A stretch of 64,000 bases of DNA. It comes from Vicia villosa. Taxonomy: Eukaryota > Streptophyta > Magnoliopsida > Fabales > Fabaceae. The notes beneath the pieces are model-generated. The model had not been told where the DNA came from. It saw nothing but the letters and a program-made list of their open reading frames with translations, and made no database searches. Each line of letters opens with the position of its first letter. Position 1 is the first letter of the stretch. The position numbers and the translations under genes are program-made. Positions 50,736 to 61,395 of this stretch are shown in pieces. The stretch is taken from positions 190,991,563 through 191,055,562 of the forward strand of contig NC_081183.1 of assembly GCF_029867415.1 (NCBI RefSeq). Direction: 5' to 3'.

Positions 50736-51466
50736 CTCTCTCGTCTAAATCCTAAAGATGCAAATGATTTTGTTGCTGAAAACGAAAGTTTCTATGTAGT
50801 GGTGTTGTTTGATGCATGCTGGCCGGTGACTGGAGGTGGTGTTCCGACGAGATGATGTGAGACACAAACGATGGCTGCAGATGAGTCTGTTTCCTCTTTT
50901 TCCGATTAGTTTCGTTTTCTTTCTTTCCATTGTGTCACATGTTGGGCTTTTGTTGCTTTGTTTTGTTACAGGTTAAGCTAGAAGTTCGTCCTACAAGAAA
51001 GATAAAGTCTGTAAGTGATGACTTCAAAATGTAAGAATGAATTTTTGACAAAATGTAAGAATGACTTTTTGACAAAACGAATTCTGATATGTTTTGAGTA
51101 CCAAAATAGTTTCACAATCTTTCTGCTATGATTTCCTTTTCCATTTCTTGTAAGAACCATTATTGTTGATATTTTTAGAAGTTTTTTGACATTGGTTTCT
51201 TGTGGTTCTGTTTCCACCTTATTTTGTATGTAGGTGGGCACCTAAGGTAAATTCATTATATATGAGGTTGTTGATATTTATACAGTATCTCATGGTTATT
51301 GTCAATATTCTACAAATTGTATGCTAAACTTATGTTTGTTTCCCTGCATGTGTCCTTCATATACATTTGATACTATGATTCTAAAGGATGTGTTTTGTGT
51401 TGAAGGGGACTTCTTGGTGGTTATAAATTATTTGAACTTATTCCAACTTTAGTCTTTTATGCATTG

Positions 51467-51568
51467 ATGGAAATGGAAGCTGCCATTGTGAGTGTGGATG
51501 AAAATGAGATCGAAACTGGACATATAATTGTCTCCACCATTAGTGGTAAAAATGGCCAGCTAAAGCAG
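51467..51568 (+). pseudogene. Captured shaggy-like (GSK3) kinase exon
   Basis: Reads from an ATG as MEMEAAIVSVDENEIETGH then IIVSTISGKNGQLKQ, followed by a GT donor at 51569. Plant GSK3/shaggy kinases have ETGHIIxTTIGGxNGxPKQ just before the kinase domain and an intron after KQ. The kinase domain itself is not found downstream, so this is an exon fragment without catalytic function. Confidence 0.78.
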
Positions 51569-52639
51569 GTGTATGTGTTTTTTTGATTTATCATTTCTGA
51601 TTATTATTGAACTTCTACAAAATTGTTGAACTTAATGGTTTGTTTTTGGTTTTATGGAAGAAAAGGCAGTTAGCCTTCTTGTAAGAGTTCATTAACATTC
51701 ACTTTTCTTTTTATAAGAAAGCAATATTTGGAGGCTCCATCGTTTAAGATTAACATTTGCTTAACAGTTCCAAACTCTTTAAAAGTTTTCAATTCTTAGG
51801 TTTTGTCTAAGTTGCTTAAATACAAACATATTGATTGCTAATTTTACATAAATGAGGGATGTTTTAACATGTGAATCTTTGAGTAAGGTGATGAAATATT
51901 GCTGGCAGTGTGTCGATTCGGAGTTTTAGAGCAGCAGCCAGCCTCAAGACCTATTGTCATGGAAATGGCTTAATTTCAAAACAAGTAGGATCAAAGATGG
52001 TACTCAATTCGGGTTCCCGCACCCTGGAATATTTTTAGTATATTGGGGGATAACTAACAGTGTGTCCAATTACCCGTAATGGGCGTTATGTTAATTAGTC
52101 GTTTCTGAATTTCTGATTGATAATGTTGTTGGTGCCATATCAAAGTGGTTCCGCTCCCTAGAATGTGTTTATTATATTGATTTTTCTTTTTTTCTGCATA
52201 TGTTTGTTTCAAACTTGCTCCAAGTTTGTGTTTTTGAGACATTTTGATGTTTTGCTACAGATTGTGAAGAAAAAGAACTAACTCCATCTGCAAAAGTATT
52301 GAGTTTTTTACTCAGCTACTACATACTTTTGTTTACTTCTGTTATCTTTACTGCTAAGTTACTCATTACCTTAAGTGAGATTTATTGAAAACAAAATCAA
52401 ATCTGCTATATCAGTAAAGTGACTTTATTCATCACAATAATGTAACTATTACTTCTTCATTTCGAATCAAATCTTAATGAGTAGCACATACACATGTCAT
52501 TGGCCTACTAACTGATAACTTATCTATATCATTGCTTTCATGCTACCCTATTGACCTACTAACTCTAAATTTATGCACAAGCCAATTTTAATCCATGTTT
52601 CATCTATTATTATTCTGATCGCCTCTATCTTATGTCATG

Positions 52640-52800
52640 CTAATATGTTGATCAAATTGCATTGGTTGCAAAGAGTATCAATAAGCCAGTTTATGTGGTT
52701 GCTTCCCTACAATCAGTTGATTTCGGTGTACCTATTCCATCCAAGGTTGACGAGCAAAACCGAAAAATCACAAAAATGCGAAAAACAATTTTTGCATACT
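52640..52800 (+). other. Unassigned coding-like piece in the Helitron
   Basis: One frame reads NKPVYVVASLQSVDFGVPIP then SKVDEQNRKI, unlike the AT-rich surroundings. It may be another captured exon; I do not recognise it. Confidence 0.3.
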
Positions 52801-52824
52801 AAATATGCATTCATTTCTGTGTAG

Positions 52825-53127
52825 AATTCCTTTGGATTCAGTGCTTGAAGAGGATAGTCTTCCATAGAGTGTTTACTAACTTGTGAAGGAAGATGAATAT
52901 TGTGGTGATATTAAGGTGGCTCTTACTTTTACACACGAGGTAATAATAATGTTGTAGAATATGTTTTTCTATTACTTTTACTCATGTTTTGTGACTTTTT
53001 ATAATTCCTATTCAAATGTACTATTAATTATTGGTTGAAGAGAAATTATGAACAAGGCTACAATGAAGAGGAGGAGAGCTCAGAGCTGTGGTGGATGGAA
53101 AGAATCAACAAGAGATTTTTGAAGTGA
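52825..53127 (+). pseudogene. Captured C2-domain (ERG3-like) gene fragment
   Basis: Exon-like 52825-52939 after a TAG acceptor reads IPLDSVLEEDSLP, stop, SVY, stop, LVKEDEYCGDIKVALTFTHE and ends with a GT donor. A second piece (53040-53127) reads RNYEQGYNEEEESSE. These match the C-terminal end of small plant C2-domain proteins of the elicitor-responsive (ERG3) type. Two in-frame stops make it non-functional. Confidence 0.75.
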
Positions 53128-54589
53128 ATGAAGGATTTAAATATTTCCAAGATTCAGAATTACTTCTATAAAAAAATAGTATCTATTGCCTAGAATTTTA
53201 ATCATTATGTTTTCTGTGTGATGATCTCATAGTGTTCTGCTTTGATTTTCACTCTTTTTGGTGTAAACTATATTATGTTGAATAAGTGATATTTTATGCA
53301 TATGTATGAATGACGGCATCGCATGTAAGCCATGGATGATGAAAATCATATTTAATTATGACATAAAAATCTGTAAAATGAGTATGGACAGATACAATAA
53401 ATATAAATATTCTTTTTTCATATTTTGATCAATTGCAAAATTTAAACATTGATTAATGGCCATTATTATAAAACAGAAACTAATTAATAGTCATTATTAT
53501 AATTTATTTATACATTTAAAAAATAATCTTTTTGAGTAAAAACTTTACAGTGAACTAATCTTTTACTTAAAGGCAGTGGTATTTTTCTATCTCACTTTTA
53601 TGTTTGAACTCATTGTCACACTACAAACTCATTTAAAAAAAATTATTTGCAATTAGAGAAATAGAGACAAGAAGAGAAAAATTACAATCAAAATAAAATA
53701 GAAAAATAGAGATAAAAGTTGTGTTTATTTAACTTACTAATATTTTGTTAAAATCATAATGTAAATACCGTGTTTAATTTTGCATGTCCGCAATTTAATT
53801 ATATTAATTTATAATTTATAGTTTTTATCATGTATCAAATCATTCTTATCATTAATTTATACTTATCAAAAGTATCAAATTATCAATTTTTTAAAATTTG
53901 TAGAAAATAAGAATTTTTTTATTCAATTTAACAATATCATGAAGTGTTATGGGAATCAACTAAATCAAACAAAAATATCACCATTTTCACGGGACACTAT
54001 CACCATAATTCCTTTTTTATTTTAGTTAATAAAATATTTTTAAATATTTATAGTTATTAATAATCCCTTTTTCTTTATTTTTATTTTAGACGTATTGGAT
54101 TTATCATGTCGGTGATTTACTACATATTTATTTTAAATATTTTTGGTTATTAGTGATTTTATAATAATTATATTATCACCAATAACCAAGTCTTATCAAA
54201 TAATGTAAGGGTCTTCTATTAGAGGTGTATTGGGCTTAAAATTTTTATCTCATGTCTTTCTGAAATGTTCACATGTGACTATACCTTTAATGATTTTTCT
54301 TAATTTTATTTACTCTTTAACCTATAGTGATCCATATCCCTTTCTTTTAATTGTTGTTGGACCGTTAATTATTAAATTATTTGGCCATATTTTGCTATTG
54401 TGTTCTTGACCTATCTTAAATTTTTTTGTGAATCATTATTTTAACTTATAACCTAATTTTGCATACTACTAATATCTTATTAGTAAAACTTTTTTAATGG
54501 TTAATTTCATTTTATATATGTAATTTGATCAAACTTCTTTACTTCACATTTTTCATATCGTTCAAAAAATACTCCACCACAATTAATGC

Positions 54590-54619
54590 ACCCGGGCGAC
54601 ATCACGGGTCTCTGACTAG
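54590..54619 (+). other. Helitron 3' terminal hairpin and CTAG
   Basis: ACCCG-loop-CGGGT hairpin six bases before the terminal CTAG, inserted before a T. This matches the diagnostic Helitron 3' end (hairpin then CTRR). Confidence 0.8.
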
Positions 54620-54985
54620 TTTTATCATTATAATTTTTTAAAAATGTTATTAATTTATAAATATCAATTTACATTAATACATAAATATAAATAATCATCC
54701 CATTAGTGACTGAATCTTCAAATAACAATCTATAATAAAACAATTTTTTTATCCACCCCCTACCTTTTTAGAAACTATTGCGAAATTCCAAAAACGCCTC
54801 TTTATTTCGAAAGTATATTTCAGAAGTCATTAAAAATGGGCATTTCGAAGATGCATCTCCGAAATCATTTTTTTTTGTGGAGAAATTAAAAGAATATATT
54901 ACTTCCAAAAAACAGTTACAAACTAGCTGATCCTTAGATCCAAGCTTCAACACAAACTAAGAAGATCAAGAAAGACACTATCTAA

Positions 54986-57900
54986 TTAGAGAGTATTACA
55001 GTATTCCCATACTTTCCTATCCCTCTTGGAACACTCCTTGACAAAGTCCCTAAGATGTATAAAACTAACATCATTCCCATCATCCTGTTGGAAGATTTTT
55101 CTATTGCGCCAGATCCAAATATGATAGATAACTTCCGTAGCACAAAGTTTGAGAAGCTTGGCACGGTTACTTCTTCCTCTTGCTTGAAGAGTAATCCACT
55201 CGAGCTCCTGCTCCCAGTCACACGGGCGTCGCTGCCATTGCATCCAGGCTAGGCAATTCTCCCAAATTTCTCTAGTTTTCCTGCAGCCAAAAAACAGGTG
55301 GTTACACGTCTCAGCATCTCCACAAAAGACACACTTTCCATCATTGACAATGCCAAATTTGCTTAGCCTATCCTTAGTAAGTAATCTTCTATGGCAAGCC
55401 ATCCAAAGCACAAAAGTAGCTCGAGGTCTAGATAGATTGCCTCTCATAAGATTCTTCCAAGGAACATCTTGCTTCTCCCCTCTTAAAGCAATGTACATGG
55501 ATCTAGTATGGTACTTCCCCACTTGCTGGAATTTCACCCACGCATCAGTGTTGAGTAACATTTGTTTATGCTTGAACACAGCTTTAATAGTCCAAGAAAC
55601 AGTTTGTTTTACCTGGTAAGTCTCCACTGCATTGTTCTTCAAATAGAAGTGATTCACCCAATTAATCCAAAGTCTATCCTTCTTGTGGCTCAGATCCCAA
55701 AGCATCTTCCCTATAATAGCTCGATTCCACAGCCCCAATGCAGTAATATTGAGGCCTCCAGCAGCTATTGGATCACACACTTTCTCCCAAGAGATAGGAG
55801 CTTTTCTGCTCTCATTACCCTGGCCAGTCCAAAGAAACCGCCTACACAAGCTTTCCACATGAGTTAACACCTTCTTTGGCAAGGGAAAAACCTGTAACCA
55901 GTAGTTAGCAATGGCAAAAATAACACTCTTGATCAGTTGTACCCTCCCTGCATAAGAAAGCATACGGGTGCACCAATGATGAAGTATGCCTAGCATCTTA
56001 TCTATTAAAGGTTGACAGTTGGCTATGGTTAATCTCTTGCTATCTAGAGGAACACCTAGATACTTGAAAGGCAAGGTACCCAACTGGAAATTAGTCACCT
56101 GCAGAAGCTCCTGGTGAGTGATGTCATCTACACCTCCCATGTAAATCTTGCTTTTGGGTTTGCTCATGTGGAGACCTGTAGTGTGAGCAAAGCTTTCTAT
56201 CTTATCCATAATTAACCTGATCGAATGTACATCAGCCCTGGAAAACAATAAAATGTCATCAGCAAAGCATATGTTGATGATATTCAGCTTGGCACATCTA
56301 GGATGGTGTTTAAACTCCTTGTTACTCTTCAGCCTTTGCAATGATTTATGGAGATACTCCATTATCAAAACAAACAAGAGAGGGGATATAGGATCCCTCT
56401 GCCTCAGCCCCCTCCTGGCTTTGAGAATCTCACAAGGGCTGCCATGAACAGAGAACCTATAAGAAACAGTTGTTACACAGGCTAGGGTCCAGTCAATAAA
56501 TTTCTGAGGGAAGTCCAGGTAGCACATTATTTGGTGCAGGGCAGGCCATTCCACATTGTCATAAGCTTTCTGAATATCCATCTGGATCATACATCTAGGA
56601 GAGATGTGCTTTCTCCCATAACCTCTAACCAGCTCCTGAGCAAGCAAGATGTTGTCTTGAATTAGTCTTCCAGGGATGAAAGCTGATTGATTCTCATTGA
56701 CTACAGAATTGATGCAGTCCCCCAATCTTTTAGTCATGATCTTGGAGATGATTTTGTAAAAGGTGCTACAGCATGCTATAGGCCTCCAGTCCTTAATTGT
56801 CTTAGCTTCTCCGGATTTGGGGATTAATGTTATGAGGGAACAATTGAAGCCCTTGTGCAATCTCCCAGTTCTGAAGAATTCTTGAACTGCTTCTATAACA
56901 TCACCCTTCACTATTTGCCAAGTCTCCTTAAAGAAGAAAGAATTAAAACCATCCACACCAGGAGCCTTGTTATTGCCTATACTCTCAAGAGCTTTCCAAA
57001 TTTCCTCACCAGTAATAGGTTTGATCAGTTCAAGAGAGGCATCCCTTGAAACTTTACTGCCAGTCATCATGCACTCTCTATCAATTCCCTGCAGATTGTT
57101 GGAATTTGTTCCTACAAGAGTGGTATAAAAGTCAACAATTTCTTTGGTAATCTCCTCCCTACTGCTCAGAATATCACCATTGAGGGAAGTGAGGGTGATC
57201 ATCCTGTTCATCTTATTCTTCTCTCTTACAGAATTATGGAAAAAGCCATTGTTACCATCCCCAAGATTGAGCCAGTCAATCTTGGCCTTCTGTCTAAGGA
57301 ACTCTTCCTCCACACGATGGAGCTCCAAGAGATTGTTAGTATGCACTTTCACACTGTCAATAGCATTACCATCGAACAAATCAGTCTGCAACTTCTGCTG
57401 GGCCTCAATCAAATCCTGCCTTGCTTGCTGAATTTGAATTTGAATCCCTGTGAATTGCTTGTGAAGAGGCCTAAGGGGAGCTTGAAGTCTTTTCAGTTTC
57501 AACCAAAGCCTATGCATAGCAGTCCCATGGGCCTGTTGACACCAACTATATCTGACAACATCCTGAAATCCTTCCCTCCTAGTGACACCATTGATGAATT
57601 TGAACATTGTTCTCCTTCTAGCCTGTGGAGTAAGGCAGCTGACTCGAATTGGAGAATGATCAGAAATGCCTGGAGGCATCACTTCCACAATGACATCCTG
57701 GAAAGCCTGGAACCACTGCACATTCCCTATAACTCTATCTATTCTGGAATAGATAGTTCCTGAAGATTGTTTATTGGACCATGTGAAATGACACCCCCTG
57801 GTAGGAGCCTCAAACATTCCAAGCCTATGCATCATATCATCCAGATCTTGGTACTCCTTAACACTAACAGGATTACCTCCTATTCTGTCTTTGCAAGTCC

Positions 57901-58330
57901 TCACATTATTGTAATCTCCCAAGACTATCCAAGGAATAGTCACATTCCTCCCAAGGCTATCAATTTGTTTCCACAAATCTAGTCTTCTCTCCAGCTGATT
58001 GTAGGCATACACAATAGTAGCTAGATAACAAGTTCTGTTGTCCAGGCCCAGCACCTCTACATGGATATATTGCTCCTCAACTTGCAACACTTTGATGTTA
58101 ACCTCCTGGCTTTTCCACAGCAACCATATGCGACCATTATGATGATGAGAATAATTGTCTATGAAATTCCACATGCTACCAAAACTTTTTCTAATCCTTT
58201 CAGCATTTATTTGTTTTACTCTAGTTTCCAACAAAGCTACAATAGGTACCTGTACAGTATAGAGGAAGGAGTTAACCTCTCTGTGCTTTGCATCTTTATT
58301 TAGACCCCTTACATTCCATGAAGTGATCAT
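54986..58330 (-). CDS. LINE ORF2: endonuclease-reverse transcriptase
   Basis: A 1114-aa protein. The apurinic-type endonuclease (residues 1-230) has WNVRG, LLETRV (Glu35), GDYNNV (Asp139) and SDHSP (Asp224-His225). The RT (about 490-760) has IPKSG, FIPGRLIQDN, MDIQKAYDNVEW and the catalytic FADD at 689-692. The usual RQGDP box reads RQRDP at 643-647, a Gly-to-Arg change that might weaken activity. A zf-RVT region with CVFCG and CNHLFFGC is at 970-1035. There is no RNase H tail. The ATG overlaps the ORF1 stop. The enzyme nicks the target and reverse-transcribes its own RNA. Confidence 0.95.
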   Translation of the reverse strand: MITSWNVRGLNKDAKHREVNSFLYTVQVPIVALLETRVKQINAERIRKSFGSMWNFIDNYSHHHNGRIWLLWKSQEVNIKVLQVEEQYIHVEVLGLDNRTCYLATIVYAYNQLERRLDLWKQIDSLGRNVTIPWIVLGDYNNVRTCKDRIGGNPVSVKEYQDLDDMMHRLGMFEAPTRGCHFTWSNKQSSGTIYSRIDRVIGNVQWFQAFQDVIVEVMPPGISDHSPIRVSCLTPQARRRTMFKFINGVTRREGFQDVVRYSWCQQAHGTAMHRLWLKLKRLQAPLRPLHKQFTGIQIQIQQARQDLIEAQQKLQTDLFDGNAIDSVKVHTNNLLELHRVEEEFLRQKAKIDWLNLGDGNNGFFHNSVREKNKMNRMITLTSLNGDILSSREEITKEIVDFYTTLVGTNSNNLQGIDRECMMTGSKVSRDASLELIKPITGEEIWKALESIGNNKAPGVDGFNSFFFKETWQIVKGDVIEAVQEFFRTGRLHKGFNCSLITLIPKSGEAKTIKDWRPIACCSTFYKIISKIMTKRLGDCINSVVNENQSAFIPGRLIQDNILLAQELVRGYGRKHISPRCMIQMDIQKAYDNVEWPALHQIMCYLDFPQKFIDWTLACVTTVSYRFSVHGSPCEILKARRGLRQRDPISPLLFVLIMEYLHKSLQRLKSNKEFKHHPRCAKLNIINICFADDILLFSRADVHSIRLIMDKIESFAHTTGLHMSKPKSKIYMGGVDDITHQELLQVTNFQLGTLPFKYLGVPLDSKRLTIANCQPLIDKMLGILHHWCTRMLSYAGRVQLIKSVIFAIANYWLQVFPLPKKVLTHVESLCRRFLWTGQGNESRKAPISWEKVCDPIAAGGLNITALGLWNRAIIGKMLWDLSHKKDRLWINWVNHFYLKNNAVETYQVKQTVSWTIKAVFKHKQMLLNTDAWVKFQQVGKYHTRSMYIALRGEKQDVPWKNLMRGNLSRPRATFVLWMACHRRLLTKDRLSKFGIVNDGKCVFCGDAETCNHLFFGCRKTREIWENCLAWMQWQRRPCDWEQELEWITLQARGRSNRAKLLKLCATEVIYHIWIWRNRKIFQQDDGNDVSFIHLRDFVKECSKRDRKVWEYCNTL

Positions 58331-59511
58331 TTGGAGTTGCTACTTTCCCCTCCTGGACATCCTCCAATCCCTAAGGGGGTGAACACATTTTGAACAATCA
58401 TGTCAATAGTCGGGGAGAAGTTTATCTTCTTTTTAGCCTTGTCTGATTTGCTAGTAGTCACTGTGGTCCATTTCTCTTCAGGCAGATTGCTTGGAATCCC
58501 ATCATCCTGAGTGGGTGCAGGGGTAACTTTCTCAATCTCCTTCTCTTGAGCTTTGGATACAATGACTGGAGCATCAGGTTTCTTCTGCCATATCTTAGGC
58601 TGCTTCACTACCACCTTCTTCATAGCACAATCATGCCCTATTCTCAGACAGGTCTGGCAATATTCGGGTCTCCATTCATACTCCACTTTTTGATCCCATT
58701 CTTTTCCACTCTGATCCTTTATTTTTATGGTATCCTTCACCGGTCTGGTAATGTCTACCTCCACAAGGACTCTCGCATATGAGATTCTCAATTTTCGTGC
58801 TGTGCATTCATCAGTTGTGATCGGTTTCCCCAGCATACTAGTGATCTTGGAAATACTTTGCTTCCCCCATAGGTGCAAAGGCAGGTTCGGCAAGGTAATC
58901 CACAAAGGCAACACTCGGAGTAGGTCAGCCTGTAGCTCAAAATCCATAGTCCAATATTTGAGAAATAAAGGCTTACCATATATGAAATAGGGGCCTTGCT
59001 CCATGACTTTACTTTGATCATCAGCATCCTTGAAACGAGCTATGAAATAGCCTGATTCATTGAAGTACAATTCAGGTAGTGACACGAAATTCCACGATTT
59101 CTCCATAAAACCCTTCACCGCGTGCATAGAGAGAGATTCCCCTAATGCAAAGATGATCACTGCATTCTCCCAGTAGCGAATCTCATCTTCGACGTCACAA
59201 TCCTCGATGACAATCTTTTCCTCTCCATTTACAATTTGTGGTGGGACATACTCAATAGCCATCCCCCTATTAATGTTTCGGTTACCTTGAATGATTTCCA
59301 CCCATGGCTTCGAATTTCTCTGGTCAGTCTCCGGTTTCTCATGGTTCACTTTCGGAGGAGAATTCTTTAATTCCGGGACTTTGGTGATAGCTTTCGCAGG
59401 ACTTACAGGCAATGCTTGTGGATCTGGCGTGATCTCAGGAATTTCCGCTGTTCTGGAGGGCGCCGCCGCCGTCGATTTCGGACGGCCGACGCGCCGTTTG
59501 GCTTTGGTCAT
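58327..59511 (-). CDS. LINE ORF1: nucleic-acid-binding protein
   Basis: A 394-aa protein with an N-terminal basic, proline-rich region (TKAKRRVGRPKS), a DUF4283 domain (about residues 105-250; NAVIIFALGESLS, MEQGPYFIYGKPLFLKYW, PLWITLPNLPLHLW) and a shortened zinc knuckle CQTCLRIGHDC (C-x2-C-x4-H-x-C) near 287-297. The tail is Lys/Thr-rich. It binds LINE RNA in the retrotransposition particle. Confidence 0.93.
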   Translation of the reverse strand: MTKAKRRVGRPKSTAAAPSRTAEIPEITPDPQALPVSPAKAITKVPELKNSPPKVNHEKPETDQRNSKPWVEIIQGNRNINRGMAIEYVPPQIVNGEEKIVIEDCDVEDEIRYWENAVIIFALGESLSMHAVKGFMEKSWNFVSLPELYFNESGYFIARFKDADDQSKVMEQGPYFIYGKPLFLKYWTMDFELQADLLRVLPLWITLPNLPLHLWGKQSISKITSMLGKPITTDECTARKLRISYARVLVEVDITRPVKDTIKIKDQSGKEWDQKVEYEWRPEYCQTCLRIGHDCAMKKVVVKQPKIWQKKPDAPVIVSKAQEKEIEKVTPAPTQDDGIPSNLPEEKWTTVTTSKSDKAKKKINFSPTIDMIVQNVFTPLGIGGCPGGESSNSK

Positions 59512-60419
59512 ACGAAACCCTAGCAGAGAGTCAGCGAAAAAAATCTTATTTTAAAAACACAATTATCGAAATCATTTTTTTTATTTAAAAAAAAGTGTTT
59601 TCGGAGATGCATTTCCGAAAGGGTGACTTCGGAGATGCATCTCCGAAAACACCTGCATTTTAATGTTTAAACAAAACAACCTCCCCTTTTTCATTTTACC
59701 CTAAAACACAAATTTCTCAAATTTCTTCCTACTACACTTGCACTTTGAACTCTAAACTCCCTCTACAACCTTCAAAGGCTCATTCAAAAGCAACATTCAA
59801 AGGCCTACTCATTCAAAAGTTTCCTCTACAATTTGTAAGTTTTACAATTTTCAACTCTTGCATTGATAATCATATAGGGCTATTACAATTAGCAAAGTGT
59901 AGTATGTTTAAAATATCATGGTTCAATGATAATGTATAGATGATAAGAATAGGATTTTGAATGAGTTAAAAGAAGAAATGGGTTTCTGAAAAAAAATGGA
60001 GTCGCAGGTTTTTTCGGAAGTGCACTCAGTAGCAGTTGCCTATTTATGTTTTATTCTTGATTTTTTTTGTATTCGGGTTGTATTATGTTAACACTGAGCA
60101 CTTACCCGTACAACTATTTTCGTATTTATAATATTGGGATTTTATTCATATTTACGTGTTATATTTTATTCGTATTTATTCTATTCTATTTTGTCGATTA
60201 ATGTAAAATATGAGATTAATCATTGTTTTGAAAAAGAAGAAAAACTCGGAGCATATTTCGGAGATGCATCTCCGAAATAATGGAAAATGTAAAAATATGT
60301 GTTTTCGGAGATGTATTTCCGAAAACACCCAAAAATGAGTATTTTCGAAGATGTATCTTTGAATTCTGAGAAAGTAAGAAAAAAAATAACTTCGAAGATG
60401 CATCTCCAAAATCAGAACT

Positions 60420-60929
60420 ATTATGAGATTTCTAGCAGGGTTTCTCTTTTTTGAGGATCGATAAAAAAATTGTCTTATATTTATTTAACTGAACAAACAC
60501 ATATTAGCCGAAAGTGGCTCACTTTTTCTTTTGTCACTATAGTTAATCTCAAGATGAACAAATGAACTGAAATATGATTTCATTGATCGAGAAAGAATAC
60601 AAGTTGAGACTTGAGCTTAGATATGAGCTCATTAGATAGATACAATTGTAAGTGAAGACAAATGAAAAGAGTTGCATATAACAATTTCTGCAACTGAATT
60701 AACAACAACAAAATACAAATTAAATTAACTATTAATTAATCTAATAAGTCACAAAGTATAGTTTTTGTACCAAGCTTCTTCTACCATGTGTACTAGAAAT
60801 ACATCTATTCAAATAAATGTCTGTGTTGAAGAAGTGAAAAAAAAAACAGATCAAATAATAAAAATAGAGAGAGGTTTAGTATCTGTATAGTATGTGAGCA
60901 AGAAGTAATAAGAACAATCTGAAAACCAA
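60420..60929. other. Spacer downstream of PIP-like gene
   Basis: No coding evidence. It includes the likely 3' UTR of the minus-strand peptide gene. Confidence 0.45.
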
Positions 60930-61190
60930 TTAATGTCCTTTGCCTTTTTTGCTTGGTCCAGAAGCTAATCTAAATGCCAAGCTTCTTGCAGAATTATGAA
61001 TGCTTGAGTTGTTTGAAGAAACAGAAAATGTTGTCATTCCAACATATTCCTCACCTCTTCCTTCACAACCATCTGATTTTTCTGCATTTACTGCCTCTGA
61101 TCGAAGAACTCTACTTTGCACAACACAGAACTCGCAAGATATCATAACGATTATCATAACCAACACAATCCAAAAACTCTTCATCTTCAA
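60930..61190 (-). CDS. PIP-like (SGPS-GxGH) secreted peptide precursor
   Basis: Intronless 86-aa precursor. Residues 4-26 are a hydrophobic signal peptide (SFWIVLVMIIVMISCEFCVV) with probable cleavage after VQS. The variable middle has two Cys, a Glu-rich stretch and a Ser/Asn-rich run. The conserved C-terminus is SARSLAFRLASGPSKKGKGH. This is the PIP/PIPL motif (RLASGPSxxGxGH, as in PAMP-induced peptide 1), which is secreted, processed and perceived by a leucine-rich-repeat receptor kinase in immune or growth signalling. Positions after SGPS are Lys-Lys rather than Pro-Arg, so it might be a PIP-like variant. The minus-strand TATA stretch at 61261-61270 sits about 75 bp upstream of the ATG. 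It appears intact. Confidence 0.87.
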   Translation of the reverse strand: MKMKSFWIVLVMIIVMISCEFCVVQSRVLRSEAVNAEKSDGCEGRGEEYVGMTTFSVSSNNSSIHNSARSLAFRLASGPSKKGKGH

Positions 61191-61259
61191 TAAAACCCTT
61201 TTTTTTTCTTTGATTATCTGTTACTTAGGTGAAGTATGTAACTAACTATGTGTGTGTGA

Positions 61260-61271
61260 GTATATATATAC
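61260..61271 (-). promoter_or_regulatory. TATA-like element of the PIP-like gene
   Basis: GTATATATATAC (palindromic) lies 70-80 bp before the minus-strand ATG at 61190, at a plausible distance for a short leader. Confidence 0.5.
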
Positions 61272-61395
61272 ACACACCACACACACACAAGTTCCTAAGT
61301 GTGGCGGTGAATACTTTTTTCTATATGTATATATCCATAAAAGCTGCAAGCTGTTTGACTTTAATTTGCTATGTCATCATAAAATGTTGAAATAT

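Larger units (their letters stand above)
50313..54619 (+). mobile_element. Non-autonomous Helitron with captured gene pieces
   Basis: The 3' end has the Helitron signature: stem ACCCG (54590-54594), 10-nt loop, CGGGT (54605-54609), then CTCTGA and CTAG (54616-54619) followed by T. The 5' end is less certain: CCTATACTTTTCTACTATAA at about 50313, or TCTACTATAAAGC from 50324, both like the TCTMTACTA consensus. There is no terminal inverted repeat. The interior includes a CT-rich 5' UTR-like piece, an exon of a shaggy-like kinase and exons of a C2-domain gene. It lacks the Rep/helicase gene. Confidence 0.68.
54877..59566 (-). mobile_element. L1-type LINE, both ORFs open
   Basis: Flanked by a 14-bp target duplication CGAAATCATTTTTT (54860-54873 and 59567-59580). 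The minus-strand 3' end has a short poly(A) (T run 54868-54876). ORF1 (58327-59511) and ORF2 (54986-58330) overlap by ATGA. Both ORFs lack stops, so the insertion is young. The 5' UTR is short (about 55 bp). Confidence 0.9.
54806..60410. repeat. Family of 20-bp palindromes TTCGGAGATGCATCTCCGAA
   Basis: Copies or close variants: 54806-54825 (poor), 54844-54863 (one mismatch), 59600-59619 (one mismatch), 59628-59647 (perfect), 60257-60276 (perfect), 60304-60323, 60344-60363 and 60391-60410 (degenerate). The LINE at 54877-59566 splits the cluster. Each unit is its own reverse complement. The function is unknown; it might be part of a larger unrecognised transposon. Confidence 0.85.

Noticed and set aside
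51467..51568. Functional GSK3 kinase gene
   Set aside because: Only the pre-kinase exon is found; no kinase subdomains occur downstream up to 54619.
55055..59554. Several plus-strand frames of 64-175 codons across 55055-59554
   Set aside because: They are antisense shadows of LINE ORF2 and ORF1 with no recognisable domains.
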